From Deltaproteobacteria bacterium (GTDB lineage: Bacteria; Desulfobacterota; Desulfarculia; Adiutricales; Adiutricaceae): DNA of 12,323 bases. The notes beneath the pieces were generated by a model, which ran no database searches, had not been told where the DNA came from, and was given only the letters and a program-made list of their open reading frames with translations. The DNA lies in contig JAIRNQ010000047.1 of the NCBI GenBank assembly GCA_031257955.1, positions 1 through 12,323 of the forward strand, read 5' to 3'. Below, piece by piece: positions 5,585 to 12,323 of the stretch; the stretch's first letter is position 1; each line of letters starts with the position of its first letter. The position numbers were made by a program, and so were the translations under genes.

Positions 5585-8500
5585 TCAAAGCTTGTAAGCG
5601 ATCTTGTGTTTCCTGGCCATCTCGGTTATCCACTCCATGGGTGGCGGTGGGCTGGGGTGTTTGCTCAAACAAATGGAAGCCTGAAATTTCGTTGGCTGGT
5701 TTGGCTGGGGGAAAGACTCGGATCGGCCTATGAATTCGCCGGTCTTGAGGGCGTCGACGTTTAGCATGCCCATATCGTGGCAAGTTTTGATGTTGGTGGG
5801 CGAGCTTTGCCTTCCCACGATCAAGGTCCCGCAGTTGGATACGACTTGGTTGTCCAGGCTTTTGATGGCCTGAGAGGCCAAGAGCATACCACAACGGAAC
5901 TTTCTGGACTGGTTGATAAAACGTTTAATGGATTTTTTGGCCAGCGAGGAGGCGTCGTTGGGCACGAAATCCTTGGCCTCGTCTAAGGCCACCAGGCAGC
6001 CCAAGTTATTCGATGGATTTTTGGTAATCCAAATAAATATGCTGGAAACCAACTTCTGGACGAAAGTCTCCCTTTCTTTACTCGAAGTTATACCCTGAAG
6101 GTTAACTACGCTTATCCTGGTCTTGCCGCTGGAAGATCGAAACAGATCGGCCACGTTGGTGGTATCGGTTTCCTTCAGGCTAGGATCCAAGCTGGTGGCC
6201 CCCTTTAGCTCGGCGGCCATTTTTTTGCCGTATTTACAGGCCTCTTCGGTGTTTTGGTCATAAGCCTCTTGGGGCAAGTCTTGGAGAAGGTCGCTTAGGT
6301 CTTCCAGGGTCAGGGTTTTTTCTTGGCTGTAGGTGGACATGTACCTGAGGAGGGTGGCGATTAAGCCTTTTTTCTTAACGTCCTTCATCATGCCCATACC
6401 CTCGATGGCTTCTATGTTCTCTAAGGTCAGGCCTACCGCTTCGTTAAGGGCGTCTTGGTCCCCGCTTAAGGCCATCAGGTTGGGGATGACGGGAAAGACC
6501 AAAGGGTTCCCGCTAAAGACCTTCGGGGTCCAGATAACCGTTTCGGTTTGGGAGAAGTATCTATTGGCTTTCTCCTCGTCTTCGGGGGAAAAAAACATGG
6601 CTTTGGGGTCATCCCAGGGCTGGCCCAAACAACAAAGATCGCCGGAGATATCGATAACCACCGACGGTATCCCTAATAATGACGCTTCCTCTATAACCCG
6701 ACGCATAAGAACGGTCTTTCCCGAGCCAGTCCCGCCCAGGATGCCCACGTGCTTTAGCAGAACGGGGGCGGAGAGATTTACGGGAATGACTCTATCGCGT
6801 TTGGTAATGGTGCCTATCGGCAGAGGGTACCACACTGACTGGCCCGTCCCCTGGGGCCTAGGCCCTTGGTGGCCGGGCTGAACCGGCGAAACGGCAACGG
6901 TCTCGGCGACTGGCTGGCCGATTGCTTCCGCGGCTATCGGCGTCGGGGCCGGACCGGCGGCCTCCGGTCCGGTGGCCGGAGGGGCGGTATCCGCGGGAGA
7001 GTGCCCTCCCTTGGCGCTCGTATCGGCCGGGGGAAGCGGGGTTGGCTCGATGGCTTCCTGGGCGTCTTCGTCCCCTATGGCCCGCTGGCCGTTTTCCTCG
7101 ATAAAGAATCCATGGAAATCTTCCTCATCTTCGGAAGGGGTGGACGACGGCCATCTCTGGCCTTCGATTTCGTCGGGCTTCAACGCTCCCGGCTCCTGGT
7201 TTATGAGCCATTCCAAGTGTGGCAAGATGGAGCGCACATACTGGGCGGGTTTGCGGAAATTAATCCATTCGCGAAAAAGTTTGTCAAATTCGCCGGAAAC
7301 TTGGTATAGGGCGTATAGAATACGGAGATCTTCGTCCGGGATCTCAATCCAGAGGGCTTTGTTGTCCTCGAGTTCCTTGATTTTCTTGGCGGTGACCGCG
7401 CCCGATGGCGGGGGGTTGAAACGAATGATGGCCAGGCGTCGGCCGGGGAGTCTTTTGTCGATCCCGGATTGGTCCAGGGCCGTGCTGACCCGGGACTGAA
7501 AAGCCCTGGGGTTGTCGGCCAAAATGGCCCAAACGCTTAGGCAATGATCGGCGGCACCTCCGTCAACATAAAAATGTCGCAGAAAAGTGAAGGCCCTATA
7601 ACTTTTATGCAAGGGACGGCTGTCATCTCCAATGACGATTTGCTCAGTACCGTAAAGATAAAGGGATCCGGCGAACGTTTCGGCAAAAATTGCCAAGGAT
7701 TGGGGCCAAAATGTATTTTCTGAGTTTACGGCCTTAAGGGAAGCCAGATCGCATCGGTCATGGTGGTAGCGAAACCTTACCTCAATGGGCGCGAATTCAT
7801 CGACGAACCTTGTGCCCTTGGCGAGTTCCCCTTGGGCGCCACCGGTCAGCGTCTGGCACTCAAACACATGATTTCTGGCCTCGCATTCAATGACGTGATC
7901 CCTGGCGCTTTTCAGAACTTCCCTTGGGGTCGCGGCGGCCAGCTCCTCAAAAACTTTATCGGGGAACGGCCAAGTCGGGTAAGGGGGATTGAAGCCAACC
8001 TTTTCATAACCCGCGGAAATTCTATCCAATAGTAGTTTTTTGGCGATAGTAGCGGATTTTAGGGGAGAAAGAACTCTGGGATGGTCAAATCTGTCCATGT
8101 TGGGTTTGAGCGCTTTGGCGATTAAAGTGTGCCAACTGTCAGCCAGAAAAGTGGCCACCGTAAGGCTTGAAAACGCTTTGGTGATGAGAGCGCTAAAACC
8201 GTTGCTCACGGAAATAAGAATTTTGATGGCGGCTTCGTTTTCGTCGTCGTCTTTGGCTTTCAGGGCGTGGAGCTGAACGGTCGAATCCAGCTGGTCGATG
8301 GCTATGACGGAAAAGCCCCCGGCAATGGAAAATAGCCAAGTCAGACCGATGACGAACCACTCGTTACTGGGCTTTTTTTGGAGCAGGAAGCCGTATTTAC
8401 CGGCGTCTTCCATTTCCCTTTCCGTGGTAAACCAAAATTTACCGTCGTTACTGATGGTCGGATCGTTGGATATCGACAGCAGTAGATAGCGGATCAGGTC

Positions 8501-9049
8501 TTGGTACTCCTGGGCCATTACCCGGTACTCTTGGTTTTTGAAAAGGCTTCGATAGACTTTGTCCACCGCCGCGGCGTAATCCTCGGCCCTTCCCCGATCG
8601 ATAAAGCTTTCCAGATCTTTAAGGTCGTCGGCGCCGCTCAATTCGGCCAGCTTTTGGAGCAAACTCATCACTTGCGTTTGGCCGTCAAAACCTTCCCGCA
8701 ACAGGGAGCGAGAGGCCTCATGGGCCAGGGTACTCCAAAAATCGCTAACCGTGGACATGTCGGCCATTATGAAATAGCCGCCTTTCTCGAAAACGATTTG
8801 TCGCAGATAGGCCAATAAATGCGTTTTGCCGGAACCCCCACGCCCCAAAATTGGTAACCCCAAGCGAGAAGGTTGTTTTCGGTCAGCCAAATCCTTGATT
8901 TTGCGTTCCAAAGTAGCCCTGACGTCGGGGCTTATCTCGGGGAGGTCATGGGGAATGGCCGTCCAGACGGAGTTTCCGTAAACTATCCAATCCAGTTCGA
9001 CTTGCTGGAGGGCGTTAAGTTCAGTAATGCTATCCGTTGAATTGGTCAT
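5585..9049 (-). CDS. Double ATPase: N-terminal AAA/ORC-like P-loop module fused to C-terminal HerA/FtsK-like (DUF87) motor
   Basis: About 1154 residues from ATG 9049. The frame stays open up to a TTG at 9097, but that has no ribosome binding site. Two NTPase modules are visible. The first has Walker A GRGGSGKTH (about 69-77) and Walker B FSVIAIDQLD (about 247-255), in a layout like ORC/KAP or STAND-type ATPases. A middle region (about 530-620) of unknown fold leads into an acidic, then Pro/Ala-rich linker (about 635-735). The second has Walker A GGTGSGKT (about 772-779), Walker B CLVALDE (aspartate and glutamate about 1023-1024), the LLASQ element and SNCGTLIVGR with a probable arginine finger. 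This matches HerA/DUF87 hexameric DNA motors. It is last in a minus-strand set behind a winged-helix-like protein and a PD-(D/E)XK protein. I infer DNA translocation or sensing in a defence-like complex; the exact function is unknown. Confidence 0.85.
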   Translation of the reverse strand: MTNSTDSITELNALQQVELDWIVYGNSVWTAIPHDLPEISPDVRATLERKIKDLADRKQPSRLGLPILGRGGSGKTHLLAYLRQIVFEKGGYFIMADMSTVSDFWSTLAHEASRSLLREGFDGQTQVMSLLQKLAELSGADDLKDLESFIDRGRAEDYAAAVDKVYRSLFKNQEYRVMAQEYQDLIRYLLLSISNDPTISNDGKFWFTTEREMEDAGKYGFLLQKKPSNEWFVIGLTWLFSIAGGFSVIAIDQLDSTVQLHALKAKDDDENEAAIKILISVSNGFSALITKAFSSLTVATFLADSWHTLIAKALKPNMDRFDHPRVLSPLKSATIAKKLLLDRISAGYEKVGFNPPYPTWPFPDKVFEELAAATPREVLKSARDHVIECEARNHVFECQTLTGGAQGELAKGTRFVDEFAPIEVRFRYHHDRCDLASLKAVNSENTFWPQSLAIFAETFAGSLYLYGTEQIVIGDDSRPLHKSYRAFTFLRHFYVDGGAADHCLSVWAILADNPRAFQSRVSTALDQSGIDKRLPGRRLAIIRFNPPPSGAVTAKKIKELEDNKALWIEIPDEDLRILYALYQVSGEFDKLFREWINFRKPAQYVRSILPHLEWLINQEPGALKPDEIEGQRWPSSTPSEDEEDFHGFFIEENGQRAIGDEDAQEAIEPTPLPPADTSAKGGHSPADTAPPATGPEAAGPAPTPIAAEAIGQPVAETVAVSPVQPGHQGPRPQGTGQSVWYPLPIGTITKRDRVIPVNLSAPVLLKHVGILGGTGSGKTVLMRRVIEEASLLGIPSVVIDISGDLCCLGQPWDDPKAMFFSPEDEEKANRYFSQTETVIWTPKVFSGNPLVFPVIPNLMALSGDQDALNEAVGLTLENIEAIEGMGMMKDVKKKGLIATLLRYMSTYSQEKTLTLEDLSDLLQDLPQEAYDQNTEEACKYGKKMAAELKGATSLDPSLKETDTTNVADLFRSSSGKTRISVVNLQGITSSKERETFVQKLVSSIFIWITKNPSNNLGCLVALDEAKDFVPNDASSLAKKSIKRFINQSRKFRCGMLLASQAIKSLDNQVVSNCGTLIVGRQSSPTNIKTCHDMGMLNVDALKTGEFIGRSESFPQPNQPTKFQASICLSKHPSPPPPMEWITEMARKHKIAYKL

Positions 9050-9119
9050 GTATAGTTCCCAAAGAGGTTTTAGCCAGCTTGCGCGAATAGGCGACAACCG
9101 GGCTAGTTTTGGTAGTTCA

Positions 9120-9125
9120 ATTATA
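9120..9125 (-). promoter_or_regulatory. Possible -10 box upstream of the double-ATPase gene
   Basis: On the minus strand a perfect TATAAT lies in the 159-base gap before the ATPase start, about 70 bases from the ATG at 9049. No good -35 hexamer is seen at 16-18 bases. The gap is AT-rich compared with the genes. An extra promoter for the ATPase is possible, but read-through from the upstream gene is as likely. Confidence 0.2.
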
Positions 9126-9208
9126 CGGTCCTTTAGAAGGGCAGAATTATGGGTTATTGTTTAAGCTCACCCGGATATCGCTTTATTGATATGGGTTTTT
9201 AGATAGGC

Positions 9209-10141
9209 TTACTTAATAAATACAAAATGTCTGACTCCGCCGGGCACCACCAGGGCCAATTCTTGGTCGTGGACGTTTACGCGCAAAGGGTCGTCAAACG
9301 GGAATAACACTACGTGATTGGTACTCTCCAAATGTACCAAGGCATTGTCGATGGAGCTGTGGGTGAACTCTTCTAGCTGTTGCTTTATCACGGAAATCCT
9401 AAGACCGCCGCCTTCCATGAAGAGGTATCTGGGGAAGGCCTTTATGGCGTCCAGCAAGCCCCCGGCGCTTATAAACTTGGACTGGTCTTCGTCCATAAGC
9501 CTGGGAGCTTTCGGTTCCTTCGGCGGCTGGTCTTTAGGCGGACTGGGTGCCGTCTTTGCGGGCTTCGGGCGGGCGTCGGCCTCAAGCTGGGACTCTGGAA
9601 GCTCGTCGTCGGGCGGCGGGGCCACTCGAGTCGTGACGGTGGCCTTGGGAGGCGCGAAGGCGACGCTGTTGTCCAAGAGCTTGGAAAGGGCCTGTTTTCC
9701 GTCTGGGTCTTCGCTGAGGCGGGTCAAGAGAAAGGTGATTATCCGTCCGGTGTTCTGGGCCAGTTCGCTAACCGGATCGCTTAAGTGGTCTTTGAGATAG
9801 TCCCTCCCCTTATCGGTTAACCGAAGTCGATAGAGGGGCTTGTGTTTGGGCTGACTCGCGGGTTTGCCCTGGACTTGGCCTTTTTTGACGCCCGGCACGA
9901 CCGCTTTGCCCGCGGCTTTTACGGTTTTTTTTCCTTTGCCGCTGGCCTCTTTGATTTTCTGGGCGGAGTCGGGATCGGGACGCTCCTTTTCCATGGACAA
10001 TAGGCCGGCCTCGATCATCGGGTCCCTGTCCTTGGGCGCCAGCGCGGGTTTCATCAGACAGATCCACTGGGCGCCGCCGGAAACGACCAAGCGCCAAAGA
10101 TGCAGCAAATTGTTTCCCGATAGGGTAATGGGCATCGTCAC
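9209..10141 (-). CDS. Unknown protein with two winged-helix-like domains and charged linkers
   Basis: I do not recognise this 310-residue protein. The N-terminal part (about 10-50 plus 101-120) looks like a winged helix: a helix pair, then LYRLRLTDKGRDYLKDHL, a wing-and-helix pattern seen in DNA-binding adaptors. A lysine-rich insert (about 60-100) interrupts it. A helical stretch (122-157) and a proline/charged linker (163-215) follow. The C-terminal 90 residues (about 226-310) look like a second helix-turn-helix: ISVIKQQLEEFTHSSIDNAL, then a strand-rich end with DDPLRVNV and GGVRHFVFIK. The start is GTG 10141 or ATG 10135; neither has a clear ribosome binding site. It lies between the nuclease and the double ATPase in the same direction, with the 42/43-base repeats just upstream. 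A DNA-binding adaptor, kleisin-partner-like subunit or autoregulator is inferred; no catalytic motif is seen. Confidence 0.75.
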   Translation of the reverse strand: MTMPITLSGNNLLHLWRLVVSGGAQWICLMKPALAPKDRDPMIEAGLLSMEKERPDPDSAQKIKEASGKGKKTVKAAGKAVVPGVKKGQVQGKPASQPKHKPLYRLRLTDKGRDYLKDHLSDPVSELAQNTGRIITFLLTRLSEDPDGKQALSKLLDNSVAFAPPKATVTTRVAPPPDDELPESQLEADARPKPAKTAPSPPKDQPPKEPKAPRLMDEDQSKFISAGGLLDAIKAFPRYLFMEGGGLRISVIKQQLEEFTHSSIDNALVHLESTNHVVLFPFDDPLRVNVHDQELALVVPGGVRHFVFIK

Positions 10142-10186
10142 ACCATTTAGCTTAAATAATTAAAACGATAAAAACTCTAAGTTCAC

Positions 10187-10356
10187 GATTCAGACGGTGA
10201 GGTTTATTGTTTGGTCAAGAATATTAGCGATTCAGACGGTGAAGTTTATTGTTTGGCCAAAAATATTAGTGATTCAAAGGGTGAGGTTACGTTTTTTGGC
10301 CAAGAATATCAGCGATTCAAAGGGTGAGGTTACGTTTTTTGGACAGGAATTTTACC
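10187..10356. repeat. Four-copy 42/43-base tandem repeat
   Basis: Units start at 10187, 10229, 10271 and 10314, each with GATTCA followed by a GGTGA-GTT core and a T-rich TTGG-CA block. The first two units are 42 bases and differ at four positions. The last two are 43 bases, are identical over their first 29 bases and differ at five positions after that. The unit at 10314 contains the final codons and stop of the minus-strand nuclease gene. The other three fill the gap before the winged-helix gene, each keeping a TGA at the same place. The period equals about four helical turns. There are no spacers, so this is not a CRISPR array. Confidence 0.9.
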
Positions 10357-11546
10357 ATCTCGCGGATTCGGCCAAGGGTGCCCTCGATGTCGTTCATTAT
10401 ATCAAAACCCGTCAGCCGAAGGACGGTCTGGCCGGAGACGGTCAGGTAATAATCCCGCAGGCGATCGTTTTGGAAGGCCCAGAAGCCGGCGTGATAGCGA
10501 TAGCCGTCGGCCTCCACTACCAAAGCGCCGACCGGCCAGTAAAAATCCACGATAAAGGTCCGCTCCCTGGCCTTGACCGGGTGGTTAAAGAGAAATAAGC
10601 CCCTTAGCCGGTCGTCGGCGTTTAAGGCGTCGGCCAGTATTTGTTCGATGGGGCTGCCCGGGTGGGGCTTCCCAAGAAACGGGTGGCCGGGCCGGCCGGG
10701 GGTCGGTCTGGTCTCGGCCCCAGGGCCTTTGGGCGCGGTAATGGCCGGAATGGGGTCAAGGGGCGGGAGTAGGTAATCGTCGGGGTCGGGGGCCGGGCTG
10801 GCTTTGGCCTCAGGGCCTTTGGGCGCGCCGGGGCTTTCCCGGGGCCGCTCGGGCCCGTCTCCCGCCTGGGCGCCGGTAACCGCCATCGGTGGCGGCTGGG
10901 CCGGGAGATCCGGCCGGTCGGCCGGATCGAGCGCGGCCCCGTAAAGGAGGGGCGAAAAGATCTCGTGGGCGGCCAGGCCTTCGGGCAAGAAAACGGTCAC
11001 GTCAAAGAGGGTTTCTTTGGCCAGCCACTCCAAGCCCTTAACCAAGGCGATGGCCGATTTGTCGGGGCCAAGGAAGGCCGGGACCAAAAGATGGATTGAA
11101 TTAAAGAGACCGGCCAGGGCCAAGCCCAATTGGCTGGCCTGAAGCTCGGGCAGAAGCTTGGGGAAATATGGCACCCGGTCGTATTTTTCCACGGCCTTGG
11201 TAACTTCCCGAAGCCAAACCCTATCGACTCCCTTGACGCGGTCAGGGGCGGCCACAAGCCAATCGCGGTCGTCGGCCAAGCTGGACCCGGCCCGGGCCGA
11301 GTCGGGTCGGAGAGGGATAGACGGGCCAAAAGTTTGGTACCAATCGGGCCAGACGGCTTTGGCCGCCTCGGCCAGGGCCACCAGGGAGTCGGTTATCGTC
11401 GCGGAATATTCGCTTATGGTGATTTCGACGGCCAGGGGCTGGCCTTCGTCCGGACGGTGGCGGGCCAGGACAAAAGACGATTCCGTGGGGCGATAAATGA
11501 CAGCCTTTAATTGGCCGGGCTTAGGGAAGACGGGATTATCGGCCAC
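10317..11546 (-). CDS. Protein with C-terminal DUF559/Vsr-like PD-(D/E)XK nuclease domain
   Basis: A 409-residue protein. The C-terminal domain (about 298-400) begins with SPIEQILADAL, continues through FIVDFYWPVGALVVEADGYR, then DRLRDYYLTVSGQTVLRLTG and DIMNDIEGTLGRI. That order matches DUF559 (Vsr-like endonuclease fold): a helix glutamate (E301), D334 in VDF, the E-x-D pair E345/D347, and a late VLRLTGFDI strand. The lysine of the classical motif is not present at its usual place, as is normal for Vsr/DUF559 relatives. Residues 1-205 are an unrecognised alpha/beta region, followed by a Pro/Gly-rich linker (about 205-298) holding a repeated APKGP. GTG 11546 is chosen because AAAGGGGA lies about six bases upstream. 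The last codons and stop lie inside the tandem repeat. A DNA-cutting effector is inferred. Confidence 0.85.
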   Translation of the reverse strand: MADNPVFPKPGQLKAVIYRPTESSFVLARHRPDEGQPLAVEITISEYSATITDSLVALAEAAKAVWPDWYQTFGPSIPLRPDSARAGSSLADDRDWLVAAPDRVKGVDRVWLREVTKAVEKYDRVPYFPKLLPELQASQLGLALAGLFNSIHLLVPAFLGPDKSAIALVKGLEWLAKETLFDVTVFLPEGLAAHEIFSPLLYGAALDPADRPDLPAQPPPMAVTGAQAGDGPERPRESPGAPKGPEAKASPAPDPDDYLLPPLDPIPAITAPKGPGAETRPTPGRPGHPFLGKPHPGSPIEQILADALNADDRLRGLFLFNHPVKARERTFIVDFYWPVGALVVEADGYRYHAGFWAFQNDRLRDYYLTVSGQTVLRLTGFDIMNDIEGTLGRIREMVKFLSKKRNLTL

Positions 11547-11631
11547 CGGTGTCCCCTTTCCATGGCGATGGGCCCGCGGGCGTCGGGGCCAAGGCCCTGG
11601 CCGGAGGCTAAGTCTGAGGCTTGGCCGTGGG
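11547..11631 (-). other. Short GC-rich gap between aas-like and nuclease genes
   Basis: These 85 bases hold the AAAGGGGA ribosome binding site of the nuclease gene and a short inverted repeat, GGCCA/TGGCC, around 11588-11603. No T-run follows, so there is no evident terminator and read-through from the aas-like gene is possible. I see no clear promoter. Confidence 0.35.
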
Positions 11632-12323
11632 CTAAGCCGAGGGCTTGGGCGAGCATTGGGGTTTTGGGGAGTTGGGAGTCAGCCGTTCGGAAACGGTCTC
11701 GGTCAGGGCGATGACGTTAACCTTGCCCAGCGGGGTCAGCGGGATTTCGGGCACGGTTACGGAGAACTTGGGGCAGGACAGCTCGGTGAAGCCGGCCTCG
11801 ATTATGGCCTTTCTCAGGAGGGTCAGATCGACTTCGGGTTCCTGGTGGACCAAAACCAAGCGCTCTCCCTTGGCCGGGTCGGGCATGGCCAAAACGGCCA
11901 TGGGCCGCTCGGGCCAAAGCTTGGCGGCCACTTCCTCAAGGGCGGCCAGGGAAATCATCTCGCCGCTTATCTTGGCAAAGCGTTTGAAGCGCCCGACTAT
12001 CCAAAGATAACCATCGGAGTCCAACTCCACAATGTCCCCGGTATCATACCAGTTATCGCCAAGGGGCTCAACTTCTCCGGAATTGTCGCCTTTGAGGTAG
12101 CCGAGCATGACATTGGGGCCTTTGACCAGGAAGTGGCTGCCCCGGGCGAGGCCCTTGACGGGTTCGAGCTTCCACTCCAGCTGGGGAATGATATGGCCGA
12201 CGGAACCGTAGCGGTTGCGCATGTGAGTATTGACGGCCAATATGGGCGAGCCTTCGGTGACCCCATAGCCCTCGAAGACCTTCAGGCCAAACTTTTCAAA
12301 GTATAGCCGCGCGGTAGATTCTT
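11632..12323 (-). CDS. aas: Aas-like acyl-ACP synthetase / 2-acylglycerophosphoethanolamine acyltransferase, C-terminal part (partial)
   Basis: The frame stays open to the window edge, giving about 230 C-terminal residues; the N-terminal part lies outside. From the edge inward it reads FGLKVFEGYGVTEGSPILAV, the YG-x-TE motif (A5) of AMP-forming acyl-CoA/acyl-ACP synthetases, then the TGD-x-V element (YDTGDIVELDSDGYLWIVG) and GRFKRFAKISGEMISL. The last is specific for Aas-type enzymes, as is the later GKVNVIAL replacing the usual lysine-bearing A10 motif region. Aas re-acylates lysophosphatidylethanolamine at the inner membrane, using fatty acid activated on acyl carrier protein. Whether the acyltransferase domain is also present cannot be seen. 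The gene runs in the same direction as the nuclease cassette, 85 bases ahead of it. It is probably an unrelated housekeeping neighbour. Confidence 0.85.
   Translation of the reverse strand, partial: ESTARLYFEKFGLKVFEGYGVTEGSPILAVNTHMRNRYGSVGHIIPQLEWKLEPVKGLARGSHFLVKGPNVMLGYLKGDNSGEVEPLGDNWYDTGDIVELDSDGYLWIVGRFKRFAKISGEMISLAALEEVAAKLWPERPMAVLAMPDPAKGERLVLVHQEPEVDLTLLRKAIIEAGFTELSCPKFSVTVPEIPLTPLGKVNVIALTETVSERLTPNSPKPQCSPKPSA

Noticed and set aside
6866..7309. Open frame on the + strand, Arg/Gly-rich
   Set aside because: It is antisense to the Pro/Ala-rich linker of the double ATPase, where low complexity keeps several frames open.
9050..9097. 16-residue N-terminal extension of the double ATPase from a TTG start
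   Set aside because: There is no ribosome binding site before the TTG, and the downstream ATG at 9049 is a more ordinary start, though its own site is weak.
10187..10356. CRISPR array
   Set aside because: The units are contiguous with no spacers, and no cas genes are present.
11497..12306. A 269-codon open frame on the + strand, Gly-rich
   Set aside because: It lies antisense to the clearly conserved Aas-like gene and the start of the nuclease gene. Its composition mirrors the GC-rich opposite strand, and it has no domain or good ribosome binding site.

Overview
This is bacterial chromosomal DNA, mostly GC-rich. The organism is probably an anaerobic Gram-negative, and a Desulfobacterota-type lineage would fit. 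That guess is weak: it rests on an Aas-type lysophospholipid acyltransferase/acyl-ACP synthetase, a nickel/peptide-type ABC importer and a CbiM metal-uptake protein. No rRNA, tRNA or taxonomic marker is present.

Left part (1-3668, + strand): most of an importer operon of the nickel/peptide class. In order it holds the C-terminal end of a family-5 solute-binding protein, two DppB/NikB- and DppC/NikC-type permeases, and two short NikD/NikE-type ATPases. The genes are tightly packed, except for a 137-base gap with hairpins before the first ATPase, which starts at TTG behind a strong ribosome binding site.

Middle (about 3720-4740): an abruptly AT-rich island holding a broken transposase C-terminus that resembles the IS701 family. 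Behind it lies a complete cbiM gene (4760-5380), the substrate-binding component of a cobalt/nickel ECF transporter, without CbiN, CbiQ or CbiO in view. With the importer on the other side of the island, this suggests a nickel/cobalt acquisition region that was invaded by an insertion sequence. A 51-base hairpin terminator closes cbiM and separates it from the converging genes.

Right part (5585-12323, - strand), read from right to left: the C-terminal portion of an Aas-like gene (runs off the window), a 409-residue protein ending in a DUF559/Vsr-like PD-(D/E)XK nuclease domain, a four-copy 42/43-base tandem repeat whose first unit contains the nuclease gene's stop codon, a 310-residue protein that looks like two winged-helix domains joined by charged and proline-rich linkers, and a protein of about 1154 residues that fuses an N-terminal AAA/ORC-like P-loop module to a C-terminal HerA/FtsK-like (DUF87) motor.

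The three genes nuclease, winged-helix protein and double ATPase look like a self-contained DNA-processing cassette. Motor plus nuclease plus DNA-binding adaptor is the logic of many anti-phage or anti-plasmid systems, but I do not recognise this set as a named system. It is the best candidate here for something undescribed. Its role is inference only.
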